The notes below the pieces were generated by a model. That model was not told where the DNA came from. It searched no databases and worked only from the letters and a program-made list of their open reading frames with translations. From NCBI GenBank assembly GCA_036386415.1, contig DASVVT010000013.1:1-49492 (forward strand): DNA of 49,492 nucleotides. Direction: 5' to 3'. Made by a program: the position numbers and the translations under genes. Below are positions 34,999 through 43,100 of the stretch, one piece after another. The first letter of the stretch is position 1, and the number at the start of each line of letters is the position of its first letter. The stretch comes from DASVVT01 sp036386415 (GTDB lineage: Bacteria; Acidobacteriota; Blastocatellia; Pyrinomonadales; Pyrinomonadaceae).

Positions 34999-36426
34999 TC
35001 AATAACTTGTTTCATGCAGGGTCATCAGGATGCCCTGTCGGGGACGTAAGGTGACCGATGCTTCCGGCACAACGGGGTGGCCGGGCACCAGTTGCAAGCT
35101 GTATTGCTGCGCCACCGTAGCGATGATCATCTGAGCTTCCATCATGGCGAAACCGTTGCCGATGCATTGACGCGGGCCGCCGCCGAATGGAAAGTAGGCA
35201 TAGCGTGAGCGGCTGGCCGTCTTCTCCGCTGAAAAGCGTTCCGGGTCGAAACCTTCAGGGTTTTCCCAGAAATCCGGATGACGGTGTGTGATATAGGGGA
35301 AGAGAAAAATCTCCGAGTCGGCGGGTATATGAAACCCTTTGATCTCATCGTCATGAATGGCCGTTCGCGACATCGCGTAGATGGGCGGGAATAGTCGCAT
35401 TGATTCTTCGAAGACCATCGTGGTGTACTTGAGCTTCGGGAGGTCTTCAAAAGTCGGCGTGCGCCCACAGAGCACTTCCAGTAGCTCCGCCCGCAGGCGT
35501 CGCTCCACCAACGGGTGTTTTGAGAGCAGATACCAGGTCCAGGAGAGCGCCTGCGTAATCGTCTCATATCCGGCGCCGATGATTGTCATCGCTTCATCAC
35601 GCAACTGCTTGTCGTTCATGTGCTCGCCGCTCTCTTCATCGTACGATTCGAGGAGCATCGAGAGCAGATCATTGTCTTCGCCGGGTCTGCGGCGGCGGTC
35701 TTCAATCGCCCGGTAGATCATCTCATCCGACATACGAATCGCTTCGCGGAACTTGCGATTCCGAGGGGTCGGAAGACTTTCGGGAAGTCTGATGACGGCG
35801 AACATACGGCGCATGATGTGCTCGCGAATCACGCTTAAGGCCTTGCCCGCCCACTCGGCCTCATTCGTCAAATCGGTACTAAAGAGCGTTCGCCCGACAA
35901 TTCCCAGGGTCAGGCGCATCATCTCAGCGTTGATCTCCAGGGGCGTGCCCTGCTCCGCGATGGGCTGCCAACGCTCAAGCATCTCCTCGGTGGCGTCGGT
36001 CATGACTTTGGCGAATGAGGCGATGCGTTGCCTGTGAAAAGCCGGTTGCGCAAGTCTTCGCTGGCGAAGCCACGTCTCCCCATCACTAATCAGCAGCCCC
36101 TCGCCAATCGAAGACTTAAACAGGCTGAAACTTCTGCCCTTCCGATAGTTCTTCTGATTGGTCTGTAGGACGTGCTCTATGTGGACGGGGTGCGTGAGCT
36201 GGAACGCAGTGTAAAGACCCTTGTAGTAGAAGACGTCGCCCATCTCGCGCCAGAGATTCATAAACGTCTGGAGCGCATCCTTGCGAAACTCCGGCATCAT
36301 TCGCAAAAGTTTGAAACGGCTGATGCCCGGCGGTGTCATGTGTTGACCGCCTCTATTTTGAAGCAATGGATTGATCGTCTCTGTGGGCGCTGAAAGCGAG
36401 GGAAGGGGATTATCGCGGCTGTTCAT
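34999..36426 (-). CDS. Cytochrome P450
   Basis: 475 residues. The heme ligand motif FPFGGGPRQCIGNGFA (Cys near 421), the I-helix sequence IIGAGYETITQALSW in place of the common AGxET/D, the ExxR pair in EESMRLFPP and PEGFDPERF are all present. No membrane anchor or fused reductase is visible, so a separate ferredoxin system is needed. The sequence resembles bacterial CYP110/CYP4-like enzymes that act on fatty acids or terpenes, though this is only a general impression. GGAGTAGGT directly before the ATG. A small acidic protein gene lies upstream on the same strand. Confidence 0.94.
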   Translation of the reverse strand: MNSRDNPLPSLSAPTETINPLLQNRGGQHMTPPGISRFKLLRMMPEFRKDALQTFMNLWREMGDVFYYKGLYTAFQLTHPVHIEHVLQTNQKNYRKGRSFSLFKSSIGEGLLISDGETWLRQRRLAQPAFHRQRIASFAKVMTDATEEMLERWQPIAEQGTPLEINAEMMRLTLGIVGRTLFSTDLTNEAEWAGKALSVIREHIMRRMFAVIRLPESLPTPRNRKFREAIRMSDEMIYRAIEDRRRRPGEDNDLLSMLLESYDEESGEHMNDKQLRDEAMTIIGAGYETITQALSWTWYLLSKHPLVERRLRAELLEVLCGRTPTFEDLPKLKYTTMVFEESMRLFPPIYAMSRTAIHDDEIKGFHIPADSEIFLFPYITHRHPDFWENPEGFDPERFSAEKTASRSRYAYFPFGGGPRQCIGNGFAMMEAQMIIATVAQQYSLQLVPGHPVVPEASVTLRPRQGILMTLHETSY

Positions 36427-36504
36427 ACCTACTCCGATTAGTAGAGAAATCAGTGGTATTTATTCTTAAGGCATAAAGAGGGTTGTCTGGTCAGGTCAAG
36501 TGTG

Positions 36505-36699
36505 CTAGTCGGCTTCATCTGCTCGATCCGATGTATTGCTCACTTTAACCATCGTATCAGCGCCAACGGGTTTGGTCGCATAAGTACTCTTCGTCGTGGC
36601 GGCAGCGGTTGTCTCTCCGGCAGTCTCTACATCGACGCCGTCTTCAGGCGTCGAATCAACTGGCGATGCATCATTCTCAGTTTTTTCCATCTCACTCAT
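36505..36699 (-). CDS. Small acidic Thr/Ala-rich protein, unknown
   Basis: 64 residues from MSEMEKTENDASPVDSTPED; the first half is strongly acidic and the second is Thr/Ala/Val-rich (ETTAAATTKSTYATKPVG). No cysteines or transmembrane segment. AAGGGAG 8 bp before ATG 36699 supports translation. It stops 79 bp before the P450 start on the same strand. It could be an intrinsically disordered protein or a peptide precursor; neither can be shown. Confidence 0.5.
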   Translation of the reverse strand: MSEMEKTENDASPVDSTPEDGVDVETAGETTAAATTKSTYATKPVGADTMVKVSNTSDRADEAD

Positions 36700-37036
36700 C
36701 TGCTCTGCTCCCTTAAGGTGCACATTATTCTTGTGCGGGGTGGTTGTCAATAATTTGCTCCTCGAACCTCAGGATTGGTTTTGATGAGCAATAAAGTGGA
36801 GCGAGAGAGAATCTCTTTCCGTCGTCAGATTGATTGACCGGTATTTCCAATTTGACTTGACCGGTCAGGCTATCCCCTCGCAAATAATTCGTTTCACGAC
36901 CCTATCCTACTGAAAATCAACAGCTTGAATTTTAAGAAAGAACTGGCACGGAGCATGCTTTAGAGGAGCGCGCAGGACGCGACCTGCCGTTTAGGCGAGG
37001 TGCGCCCAGGCGGTTCCTAATCGGAACGAGGTTGAG
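36700..37036. other. Divergent gap upstream of the ClpB-like gene
   Basis: No gene is visible. It contains the repeated TTGACCGGT at 36834 and 36857 (separate entry) and otherwise AT-rich promoter-like sequence. Confidence 0.5.
36834..36867. promoter_or_regulatory. TTGACCGGT direct repeat with palindrome
   Basis: TTGACCGGT occurs at 36834-36842 and again at 36857-36865, where it extends to the perfect palindrome TGACCGGTCA. It lies ~170-200 bp before the secreted ClpB-like gene and ~135 bp before the small acidic gene that reads the other way. A candidate operator for either; no regulator is identified. Confidence 0.35.
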
Positions 37037-38089
37037 ATGATTAAACCCAAGCGATCCAACATCACATGGCTAACTTGCATGTCACTACTGCTGTCGCTCT
37101 CTGTCATACCCTGGATCGGTGTTGGCGCGCAGGCAGTTGACCATCAGGCGCGAGCCGCCCGTGCCGAGCGTGGGGAGAAGGGGACGACCCCTTCCCTCTC
37201 TCTCTATACGAGCGATCTGACGAAGCTGGCGCGGCAGGGAAAACTGGAAGCCATCGGCGGCTACGAGACGCAGATTGAGCGTACCGTTCGTGTGCTGGCG
37301 CAAAGCACGAAGAATAATCCAGTGCTGCTCAGCGAGCCGGGCGTCGCCAGAAATCTAGTGGTCGAAGGGGTTGCTCAAAGAATCGCGAGGGGTGATGTTC
37401 CGGCCAGTTTGGTGAATAAGCGTGTGTTGCGTCTCAACCTCGACTCAATGCTCGCTCGCGTCCATAACGGGAATGAATTTAAGAGCCGCCTGGAGAGCGT
37501 GTTGTCAGAAATGAAGGATACCCGGCAAGGGCAGCCCATTCTTTTTATAGACGGACTCGATAGCCTGATCGGGGCGAACGAAGCCCGGAGCTCATCTCCC
37601 GTAAGCGCGCTCGAAACGGCGCTGGCGAACAATGAACTGCGTATCATTGGCGCGTCCACACAGGACTACTTCAAAGTCAACCTCATCAGCCGCGAATCGC
37701 TCAAGGGTCAGCTTGAGGGAATCAACATTGATGATGTGAGCGGAGAGGCAACGGACGAAGGTGAGCTTGATAAGGATACTGAGAAATCTTACGAAGCTCT
37801 GGTCGGCAACAAAATCTCTCCCGATCTGCGCGAGGGGCTTCAGAATTCCGGCGCAAGCGCGAGCCGCATTAGCCTTATGCTGCAAGGCGAGGAGCTGAAA
37901 AATCTCAGGCCGCGCGAATTCCTTATCGGTCAAGACGTAATGATCGGCGACAACGTTTCATCCAACTCGTCCACCCTATTTTATGGCGACAACACCTCTT
38001 CAATAGCCTTTGTGGCTGATCACGGAGTCAGATTCTTTAACTACAGAGGAGAAGGACGGACGCCGGGTTTCAATCAGCAGCCGCTTTGA
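37037..38089 (+). CDS. Secreted degenerate ClpB D1-like AAA+ protein, protease domain missing
   Basis: 350 residues with a signal peptide (TWLTCMSLLLSLSVIPWIGVG, cleavage near GAQA). Residues ~58-230 follow ClpB/ClpA D1 closely: LTKLARQGKLEAIGGYETQI, NNPVLLSEPGVARN, GVAQRIARGDVPASLVNKRV, ILFIDGL and LRIIGASTQD. The Walker A lysine and threonine (GxGKT) are lost and the Walker B glutamate is glycine, so it should not bind or hydrolyse ATP. The part after ~250 (SPDLREGLQNSGASASRISLMLQ) matches the pro-region of the subtilase at 39457, then jumps to VMIGDN, like the end of that protein. It therefore looks like the same protein with its S8 domain deleted. A GNAT gene follows by 10 bp. Confidence 0.8.
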   Translation: MIKPKRSNITWLTCMSLLLSLSVIPWIGVGAQAVDHQARAARAERGEKGTTPSLSLYTSDLTKLARQGKLEAIGGYETQIERTVRVLAQSTKNNPVLLSEPGVARNLVVEGVAQRIARGDVPASLVNKRVLRLNLDSMLARVHNGNEFKSRLESVLSEMKDTRQGQPILFIDGLDSLIGANEARSSSPVSALETALANNELRIIGASTQDYFKVNLISRESLKGQLEGINIDDVSGEATDEGELDKDTEKSYEALVGNKISPDLREGLQNSGASASRISLMLQGEELKNLRPREFLIGQDVMIGDNVSSNSSTLFYGDNTSSIAFVADHGVRFFNYRGEGRTPGFNQQPL

Positions 38090-38099
38090 GAGGAAAATC

Positions 38100-39017
38100 A
38101 TGTATACCACCAGCGCACTAGTCAACATGAAAAATCTCAACGCCGCCCAGGTGGCTACCTGGGCGCCCTTCGCAAACAGCGCCTGGATACAGGTTCTGCG
38201 TAGCAGTGAAGATGCTGCCGAAGCGCAGAGCTTCCTCGCTGCCAGACCCATCCACACCGTCACCCTGCGCAGTTTCATAAGGGATAACGGACTGGAGAGC
38301 CCGCTTAATCGTGGCAAGTTCTACGGCTATCGTAATGCGGAAGGCGAGCTTGAAGGCGTGGCTTTGATCGGACATGCGACGCTGATCGAGGCGCGCACGA
38401 CGCGCTCTCTGGAAGCCTTCGCACGCAAAGCCCAGCAGGGAACGCGTGCACACATGATCATGGGGGAGCAGGAGCGCATAGAGGGGTTTTGGAACTGCTA
38501 CTCGGACGAAGGACAAAAGATGCGTCGTGCCTGTCGTGAACTGCTCTTTGAGCTGCACTGGCCGGTTGAGGCGCGGAATGATGTGACGGGGTTGCGCCAG
38601 GCGACGCTGGCCGATCTTGATCTGGTCAAGCCCGTGCAGGCCCAGATGGCTTTTGAAGAGAGCGGAGTCAATCCGATGGAGAGCGACCCGATAGGCTTCA
38701 CGATGCGCTGCGCGCGCCGCATCGAGCAGGGGCGAACCTGGGTGCTGGTCGAAAATGGGAAGTTGATCTTCAAAGCGGAGGTCATGTCGGAGACGCCGGA
38801 GGTCAGTTACCTGGAAGGCATCCACGTTGACGAGCAAGAGCGTGGTCAGGGGCTGGGGCTGCGCTGCCTGTCACAACTAACCCGCACGCTGCTGAGACGC
38901 ACGCGCTCACTTTGCATTCTTGTCAACGAACAGAACACGGCGGCACATTCCTTCTACCGGCAGGCGGGCTTCAAGTTTCAATGCTATTACGACACGATCT
39001 ATCTTCAACAGCGCTAA
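38100..39017 (+). CDS. GNAT-family N-acetyltransferase with extra N-terminal domain (copy 1)
   Basis: 305 residues from MYTTSALVNMKNLN. The N-terminal half (RPIHTVTLRSFIRDNGLESPLNRGKFYGYR, then EGVALIG) is a second GNAT-like or DUF4081-type domain. The C-terminal half is a standard GNAT: LEGIHVDEQERGQGLGLRCLSQL for acetyl-CoA binding and VNEQNTAAHSFYRQAGF. AGAGGA before ATG 38100 decides the start. Directly behind the ClpB-like gene (10 bp), so the two are probably one transcription unit. A homologue follows the second ClpB-like gene, so the partnership is conserved within the window. Confidence 0.88.
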   Translation: MYTTSALVNMKNLNAAQVATWAPFANSAWIQVLRSSEDAAEAQSFLAARPIHTVTLRSFIRDNGLESPLNRGKFYGYRNAEGELEGVALIGHATLIEARTTRSLEAFARKAQQGTRAHMIMGEQERIEGFWNCYSDEGQKMRRACRELLFELHWPVEARNDVTGLRQATLADLDLVKPVQAQMAFEESGVNPMESDPIGFTMRCARRIEQGRTWVLVENGKLIFKAEVMSETPEVSYLEGIHVDEQERGQGLGLRCLSQLTRTLLRRTRSLCILVNEQNTAAHSFYRQAGFKFQCYYDTIYLQQR

Positions 39018-39456
39018 CCCTCTTTCTGAAGGTAAATAGCGAGACGTAAACATGTGGGCTACAAGAGAGACGGCGCGGAGAAAAGCACCTTCCGCGCCGC
39101 AACTGTTTTGGCACGCTTCTACAGGTTTTCATCTTGCGCCTGCGCGTGAACATTCGCAATTAAAGTTATGAAGGTAGATGCCCATCATTTTGAATCATCG
39201 CTCAATCTGACCTGGCTCGCCTCATTCAATATGATGTGCAAGCGCCGCCGGTCGTCTCTCGCCCACCCGTTAACCCTTCAACTTAGAACAGATTAACTCA
39301 ACCGCCGGGCGTGGCATGAGAGTAGCTATATGTCTTAGCGCCTGGCACATGTGCGGCCATTAAAGTTCTTTCAGTAGACGTTGATCTGAACAGGCAACAT
39401 TCCGCAGCCGATCCTGAGATGAGAAAGGTTGGCTGATCCCCTAGAGGATAAAGCTG
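39018..39456. other. Intergenic region with one GC-rich hairpin
   Basis: 439 bp without a gene. The only structure is the hairpin at 39071-39099. The rest probably holds the promoter of the subtilase gene. Confidence 0.5.
39071..39099 (+). terminator. Hairpin after GNAT copy 1
   Basis: Perfect 9 bp stem CGGCGCGGA/TCCGCGCCG with an 11 nt loop, 54 bp after the stop. Only a weak T run (TGTTTTGG) follows some bases later, so termination is likely but not certain. Confidence 0.5.
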
Positions 39457-42069
39457 ATGCAAAGGACCAAAAAGTCACCCACGATGGCGTGGATCACGAC
39501 TCTCTCGCTGACGGTCTCAGTGTGTGTAGGTAGCACGGCTGGCAGCATTACCAGAGGCCAGTCCAACCAAAACACCAACCCATCCGGCGCTTCCACTCCC
39601 AAAGCTGAGATAAGCTATCCGTTACTCTCACATTACGCTATTGATCTGACCGCGTTGGCACGACAGGGAAAGCTTGAGGCGGTGCGCGGCCACGAGTCTG
39701 AGATTCGCCGCATGACAGCGGTTCTCTCCAACAATGCAGACCGCAATCCCGTCTTGATCGGCGAATCAAACAATATTGATAAGATGGGCGTAGCCCTTCG
39801 TCTCGCGCAGAAGATCAATGCCGGAGATGTTCCCGAAAGCTTACGCGGCAAGCAGGTGTTCAGCCTCAATCTGGACAGGCTCTCGGCGGGGGCGAAAGAC
39901 CCTGCGGAGTTCGCCTCGCGCTTACAGGCCATCCTGGCCGAGACGGCAGACGCGAAAGGCCGTGTCATCCTGTTCATAGATGAGCTTCATCAGTTCGTCG
40001 GCACATACGCTAATCAGCAGGCTTCCGAAGCATTACGCGACGCGCTTGAGCAAGGTCAGTTTCGCCTCATCGGCGCGGCAACGCCCGACGCTTACAGTAA
40101 ATACATCGACAGTGATGTGGCGCTCGGCAAGCTCTTCCAGCCCATTCGCGTCGGTGATGAGAAGGCCAGCGTTGGCGGCGAGCGTGGCGGCGAGGAGTTT
40201 GAAGGAGATAAAGTCTCCGTTGACTTGCGCCAGATGATCGCCAGCGCCAGCTCCGGCAAGGATCGCCTCCCGCTTATTTTGCAGGTCGATGACGTGCAGA
40301 GCAAAGAGTTGAGTACATTGCTCACACGTCACGGCGTCCTGATTAATAATCGGATGACGCAAATGTCCTCGCTGAGGGTCGAAGTCCCGGCCAGCGCGAT
40401 TGAAGAGCTGGCGGCGAGCGGCTTAACCAACTATCTCTCGCCCGACAGAAAGATCGAGCTATTGGGTCACGTCACGGCGACGACAGGCACAGACCTGGTG
40501 CGCACGCAAAGCTCCGGCTCGATCCTCGGCCTCATCAGCACTTCGACCACGCTTGACGGCACGGGCATCGGCATCGCCATCATTGACTCCGGTGTGGACG
40601 CAGCCCACAGAGCCTTTTCAAGCCGCATCAAGTTCAAAAAGGATTTTACGATTGAGAATAAAGCGGACAAAGACCCTTTCGGTCACGGCACGCATGTCGC
40701 CGCCTCGGCTGCCGGTATCAGCACGACGAACGGCAGCTCATACTCCGGCGTTGCCCCCAACGCGAATATCATCAGCCTGCGCGTGCTCAATGCGCAGGGC
40801 GTAGGAAAAACGTCCGACCTGTTGAGCGCTATGAATTGGATTCTCACTCCGGCTGACCCCAACAAGCCTGTGAGTTCAGGCAACCCGCTCAACAAGGACA
40901 AGTACGGCATTCGTATCGTGAACCTCAGCCTCGGCGCGCCCGCTATCGACTCTTACAAGAACGATCCGGTATGCCGCGCCGCGCGCAAGCTCGTCGATGC
41001 CGGGATCGTGGTCGTCGCCGCCGCCGGAAACAACGGCAAAGATGCATCGGGACAAAAACTCTACGGCCAGATACATTCGCCCGGCAATGAGCCTTCAGTC
41101 ATTACTGTGGGGGCAACCAATACCTTTGGCACGGATGCGCGTGATGACGACGGCATCACCACGTATAGCTCGCGCGGCCCGACGCGCAGCTACTGGACGG
41201 ATAACAACGGCATTAAGCATTACGACAACCTGTTGAAGCCGGAAATAGCTGCGCCCGGCAATAAGCTGATCTTTGCGGAAGCTGACGATGGCGGAAGCAA
41301 CCCGAATCTTATCGTCCGGCAGAACCCTCAGTTAGATTCAGGGATCACCGACGATGATAACAAAAAGCTGATGTATTTGAGCGGCACGTCGATGGCAACT
41401 CCTATCGTCTCGGGCGCGGTGGCTCTCTTGCTCCAAATCAATCCGAGCCTCACGCCCAACATGGTTAAGGCGCTCCTGATGTATACTGCGCAGCAGCTTG
41501 CAGGCTTCAACATGTTGGAGCAGGGCGCGGGGCAACTGAACGTCGAAGGCGCGGTGCGCGTGGCGAAACTGGTTCGCACAGATCACTCTTCGTCAACTCC
41601 CGTCGGCGCACCCTTTTTGACCACCAACGCTGTTCCGAATCCGCAAACGACTATTGCCAATCAGACCTTCACATGGTCGCAGGGCTTGATCCTGAATTAC
41701 ACTTATGTGACGGGCTCGAATCTCATCACAAAGTACCAGCGGATTTACGACCTCGGCATGGTGATGGGCGATGGTCTCGTCGTCAGTGACAGCTCTTTAA
41801 GCATCAATAGCATGACGATGTCGAGCGGGATGGTGATGGGCGATAACATCATGACGAGCGACGGGATGGTGATGGGAGATGGCACGATCTTCTGCCCGAC
41901 CGGCATCATGCTCGGCGATGGCATGATGCTCAACGATGGGATCATGCTCGGCGACGGGATGGTGATGGGCGACGGCATGGTGATGGGTGACGGGATGGTA
42001 ATGGGCGATGCCGCCGTGCAGGCCATGTCGGCCATGCTCCGTGGTGATAATACGCGTTACATGAGGTAG
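39457..42069 (+). CDS. Secreted subtilisin-like protease fused to a dead ClpB D1 AAA+ domain and a Met-Gly-Asp repeat tail
   Basis: 870 residues. A signal peptide (MAWITTLSLTVSVCVGSTAG) is followed at ~53-230 by a ClpB D1-like domain: LTALARQGKLEAVRGHESEI, NPVLIGESNNIDKMG, GDVPESLRGKQVFSLNL, VILFIDELHQFVG and RLIGAATPDAYSKYID. Walker A GxGKT and the arginine-finger RRF are gone, while Walker B (FIDEL) is kept. An I9-like pro-region spans about 255-345. The S8 catalytic domain has Asp near 377 (IIDSGVD), His near 410 (GHGTHVA) and Ser near 645 (SGTSMATP), all intact. From ~768 the tail repeats MVMGDG-type hexapeptides. Exported ATPase remnants joined to proteases are not a standard subtilase design. 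A GNAT gene follows. Confidence 0.9.
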   Translation: MQRTKKSPTMAWITTLSLTVSVCVGSTAGSITRGQSNQNTNPSGASTPKAEISYPLLSHYAIDLTALARQGKLEAVRGHESEIRRMTAVLSNNADRNPVLIGESNNIDKMGVALRLAQKINAGDVPESLRGKQVFSLNLDRLSAGAKDPAEFASRLQAILAETADAKGRVILFIDELHQFVGTYANQQASEALRDALEQGQFRLIGAATPDAYSKYIDSDVALGKLFQPIRVGDEKASVGGERGGEEFEGDKVSVDLRQMIASASSGKDRLPLILQVDDVQSKELSTLLTRHGVLINNRMTQMSSLRVEVPASAIEELAASGLTNYLSPDRKIELLGHVTATTGTDLVRTQSSGSILGLISTSTTLDGTGIGIAIIDSGVDAAHRAFSSRIKFKKDFTIENKADKDPFGHGTHVAASAAGISTTNGSSYSGVAPNANIISLRVLNAQGVGKTSDLLSAMNWILTPADPNKPVSSGNPLNKDKYGIRIVNLSLGAPAIDSYKNDPVCRAARKLVDAGIVVVAAAGNNGKDASGQKLYGQIHSPGNEPSVITVGATNTFGTDARDDDGITTYSSRGPTRSYWTDNNGIKHYDNLLKPEIAAPGNKLIFAEADDGGSNPNLIVRQNPQLDSGITDDDNKKLMYLSGTSMATPIVSGAVALLLQINPSLTPNMVKALLMYTAQQLAGFNMLEQGAGQLNVEGAVRVAKLVRTDHSSSTPVGAPFLTTNAVPNPQTTIANQTFTWSQGLILNYTYVTGSNLITKYQRIYDLGMVMGDGLVVSDSSLSINSMTMSSGMVMGDNIMTSDGMVMGDGTIFCPTGIMLGDGMMLNDGIMLGDGMVMGDGMVMGDGMVMGDAAVQAMSAMLRGDNTRYMR
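41905..42012 (+). repeat. 18-bp tandem repeat coding for Met-x-Met-Gly-Asp-Gly
   Basis: Six consecutive 18 bp units (41905, 41923, 41941, 41959, 41977, 41995) encode IMLGDG, MMLNDG, IMLGDG, MVMGDG, MVMGDG, MVMGDA. Looser copies occur from 41755. Units differ at third positions, so the repeat is under protein-level selection or is not very recent. Confidence 0.9.
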
Positions 42070-42082
42070 GCCAGCGTGTTGG

Positions 42083-42124
42083 AACTGTGGGGGGGCCGTA
42101 ACCCTGGCGGCCTCCTCACAGTTT
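42083..42124 (+). terminator. Hairpin after the subtilase gene
   Basis: Stem AACTGTGGGGGGGCCG against CGGCCTCCTCACAGTT (one mismatch region) with a short loop, ending in TTT. 14 bp after the stop codon. The GNAT gene begins 40 bp later, so it may only attenuate read-through. Confidence 0.55.
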
Positions 42125-42163
42125 CAGGTAAACACTTTTCCAGCCCCTCTGTAGACACCGATC

Positions 42164-43069
42164 ATGCTATCTTCTCCAATCATCGCCGAAGTGGGAACAA
42201 TCAGTATGCGACCACTCCCCATGAAAGAGAACAGGGTGTCATCCGTGGGAATTGAGAGGCTCGAAAATAAAGATGAGCGGGAGGTCATAGCCTTTCTCTC
42301 GCAGCGCCCGATTCACACTGTTTACATGGGCGGTCTGATCCTTGATAACGGGATCGTCAGCCCGCTCAATCGCGGTCAGTTCTATGCCTACCGCAATCGC
42401 GAGGGAGACGTTGAGGGCGTCCTGCTGCTCGGTCAGAAGATGGTCTTCGAAACACAGAGCGAAGCGGCTCTGGAGGCTTTCGCCGCGCTCGCTTTAGAGA
42501 ATCCAGAGCTTCAGCTCATACGTGGTGAAGAAGGGCAGATCGAGCGTCTCTCGGTTTACCTGTCCGAGCACGGGCATGAGCCTCGCCGCGTTAGCCGTGA
42601 GCTGCTGCTTGAACAACGCTCACCCGCTGAAGGTGTCGAGTCGATGGGGGATTTACGCCCCGCGTTAATCGAGGATCAGGAGCGTGTGGCCTCCATCAAC
42701 GCGATGATGATGTTTGAAGAGACCGGTATGAATCCGCTTGAGCGCGACCCGAAAGGCGTCCTGCAACGCATCAGACGCCGCATCGAGCAACGTCGCGTGT
42801 GGGTTCTGGTCGAGCGGGGGCGAATCATCTTCAAGGCCGACATCATCTCTGAAACCCCTGAGGCGGCCTTCATCGAAGGCGTTTACGTTCACCCTGAAGA
42901 ACGTGGCCGCGGCTGCGGATTCCGTTGTATGACGCAGCTCGGGCATATTCTACTGGCGCGCATATCCTCACTCTGCCTCGTCGTCAACGAGGAGAATAAG
43001 GGGGCACAGGCTCTCTACTACAAGGCTGGCTACAAACTGCGTAGCCACTACCGCACAGTCTACTTCTAG
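42164..43069 (+). CDS. GNAT-family N-acetyltransferase with extra N-terminal domain (copy 2)
   Basis: 301 residues, clearly homologous to the gene at 38100 along the whole length: SQRPIHTVYMGGLILDNGIV, SPLNRGQFYAYRNREGDVEG, then IEGVYVHPEERGRGCGFRCM as acetyl-CoA loop and NEENKGAQALYYKAGYKL. No clear ribosome site at the first ATG; 42206 or 42224 are possible starts. It follows the protease gene just as copy 1 follows the protease-less paralogue. Acetylation target unknown. Confidence 0.86.
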   Translation: MLSSPIIAEVGTISMRPLPMKENRVSSVGIERLENKDEREVIAFLSQRPIHTVYMGGLILDNGIVSPLNRGQFYAYRNREGDVEGVLLLGQKMVFETQSEAALEAFAALALENPELQLIRGEEGQIERLSVYLSEHGHEPRRVSRELLLEQRSPAEGVESMGDLRPALIEDQERVASINAMMMFEETGMNPLERDPKGVLQRIRRRIEQRRVWVLVERGRIIFKADIISETPEAAFIEGVYVHPEERGRGCGFRCMTQLGHILLARISSLCLVVNEENKGAQALYYKAGYKLRSHYRTVYF

Positions 43070-43100
43070 CTCCAAAGAGCAGACAGGTCTTTAGTCAAGC

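Noticed and set aside
37037..38089. Functional Clp ATPase subunit
   Set aside because: A signal peptide is present, and Walker A lysine and Walker B glutamate are missing; there is no D2 domain.
41745..42035. Minus-strand open frame rich in Ile/Pro/Ser repeats
   Set aside because: It is the antisense shadow of the MVMGDG-coding repeat and has no start signal or homology.
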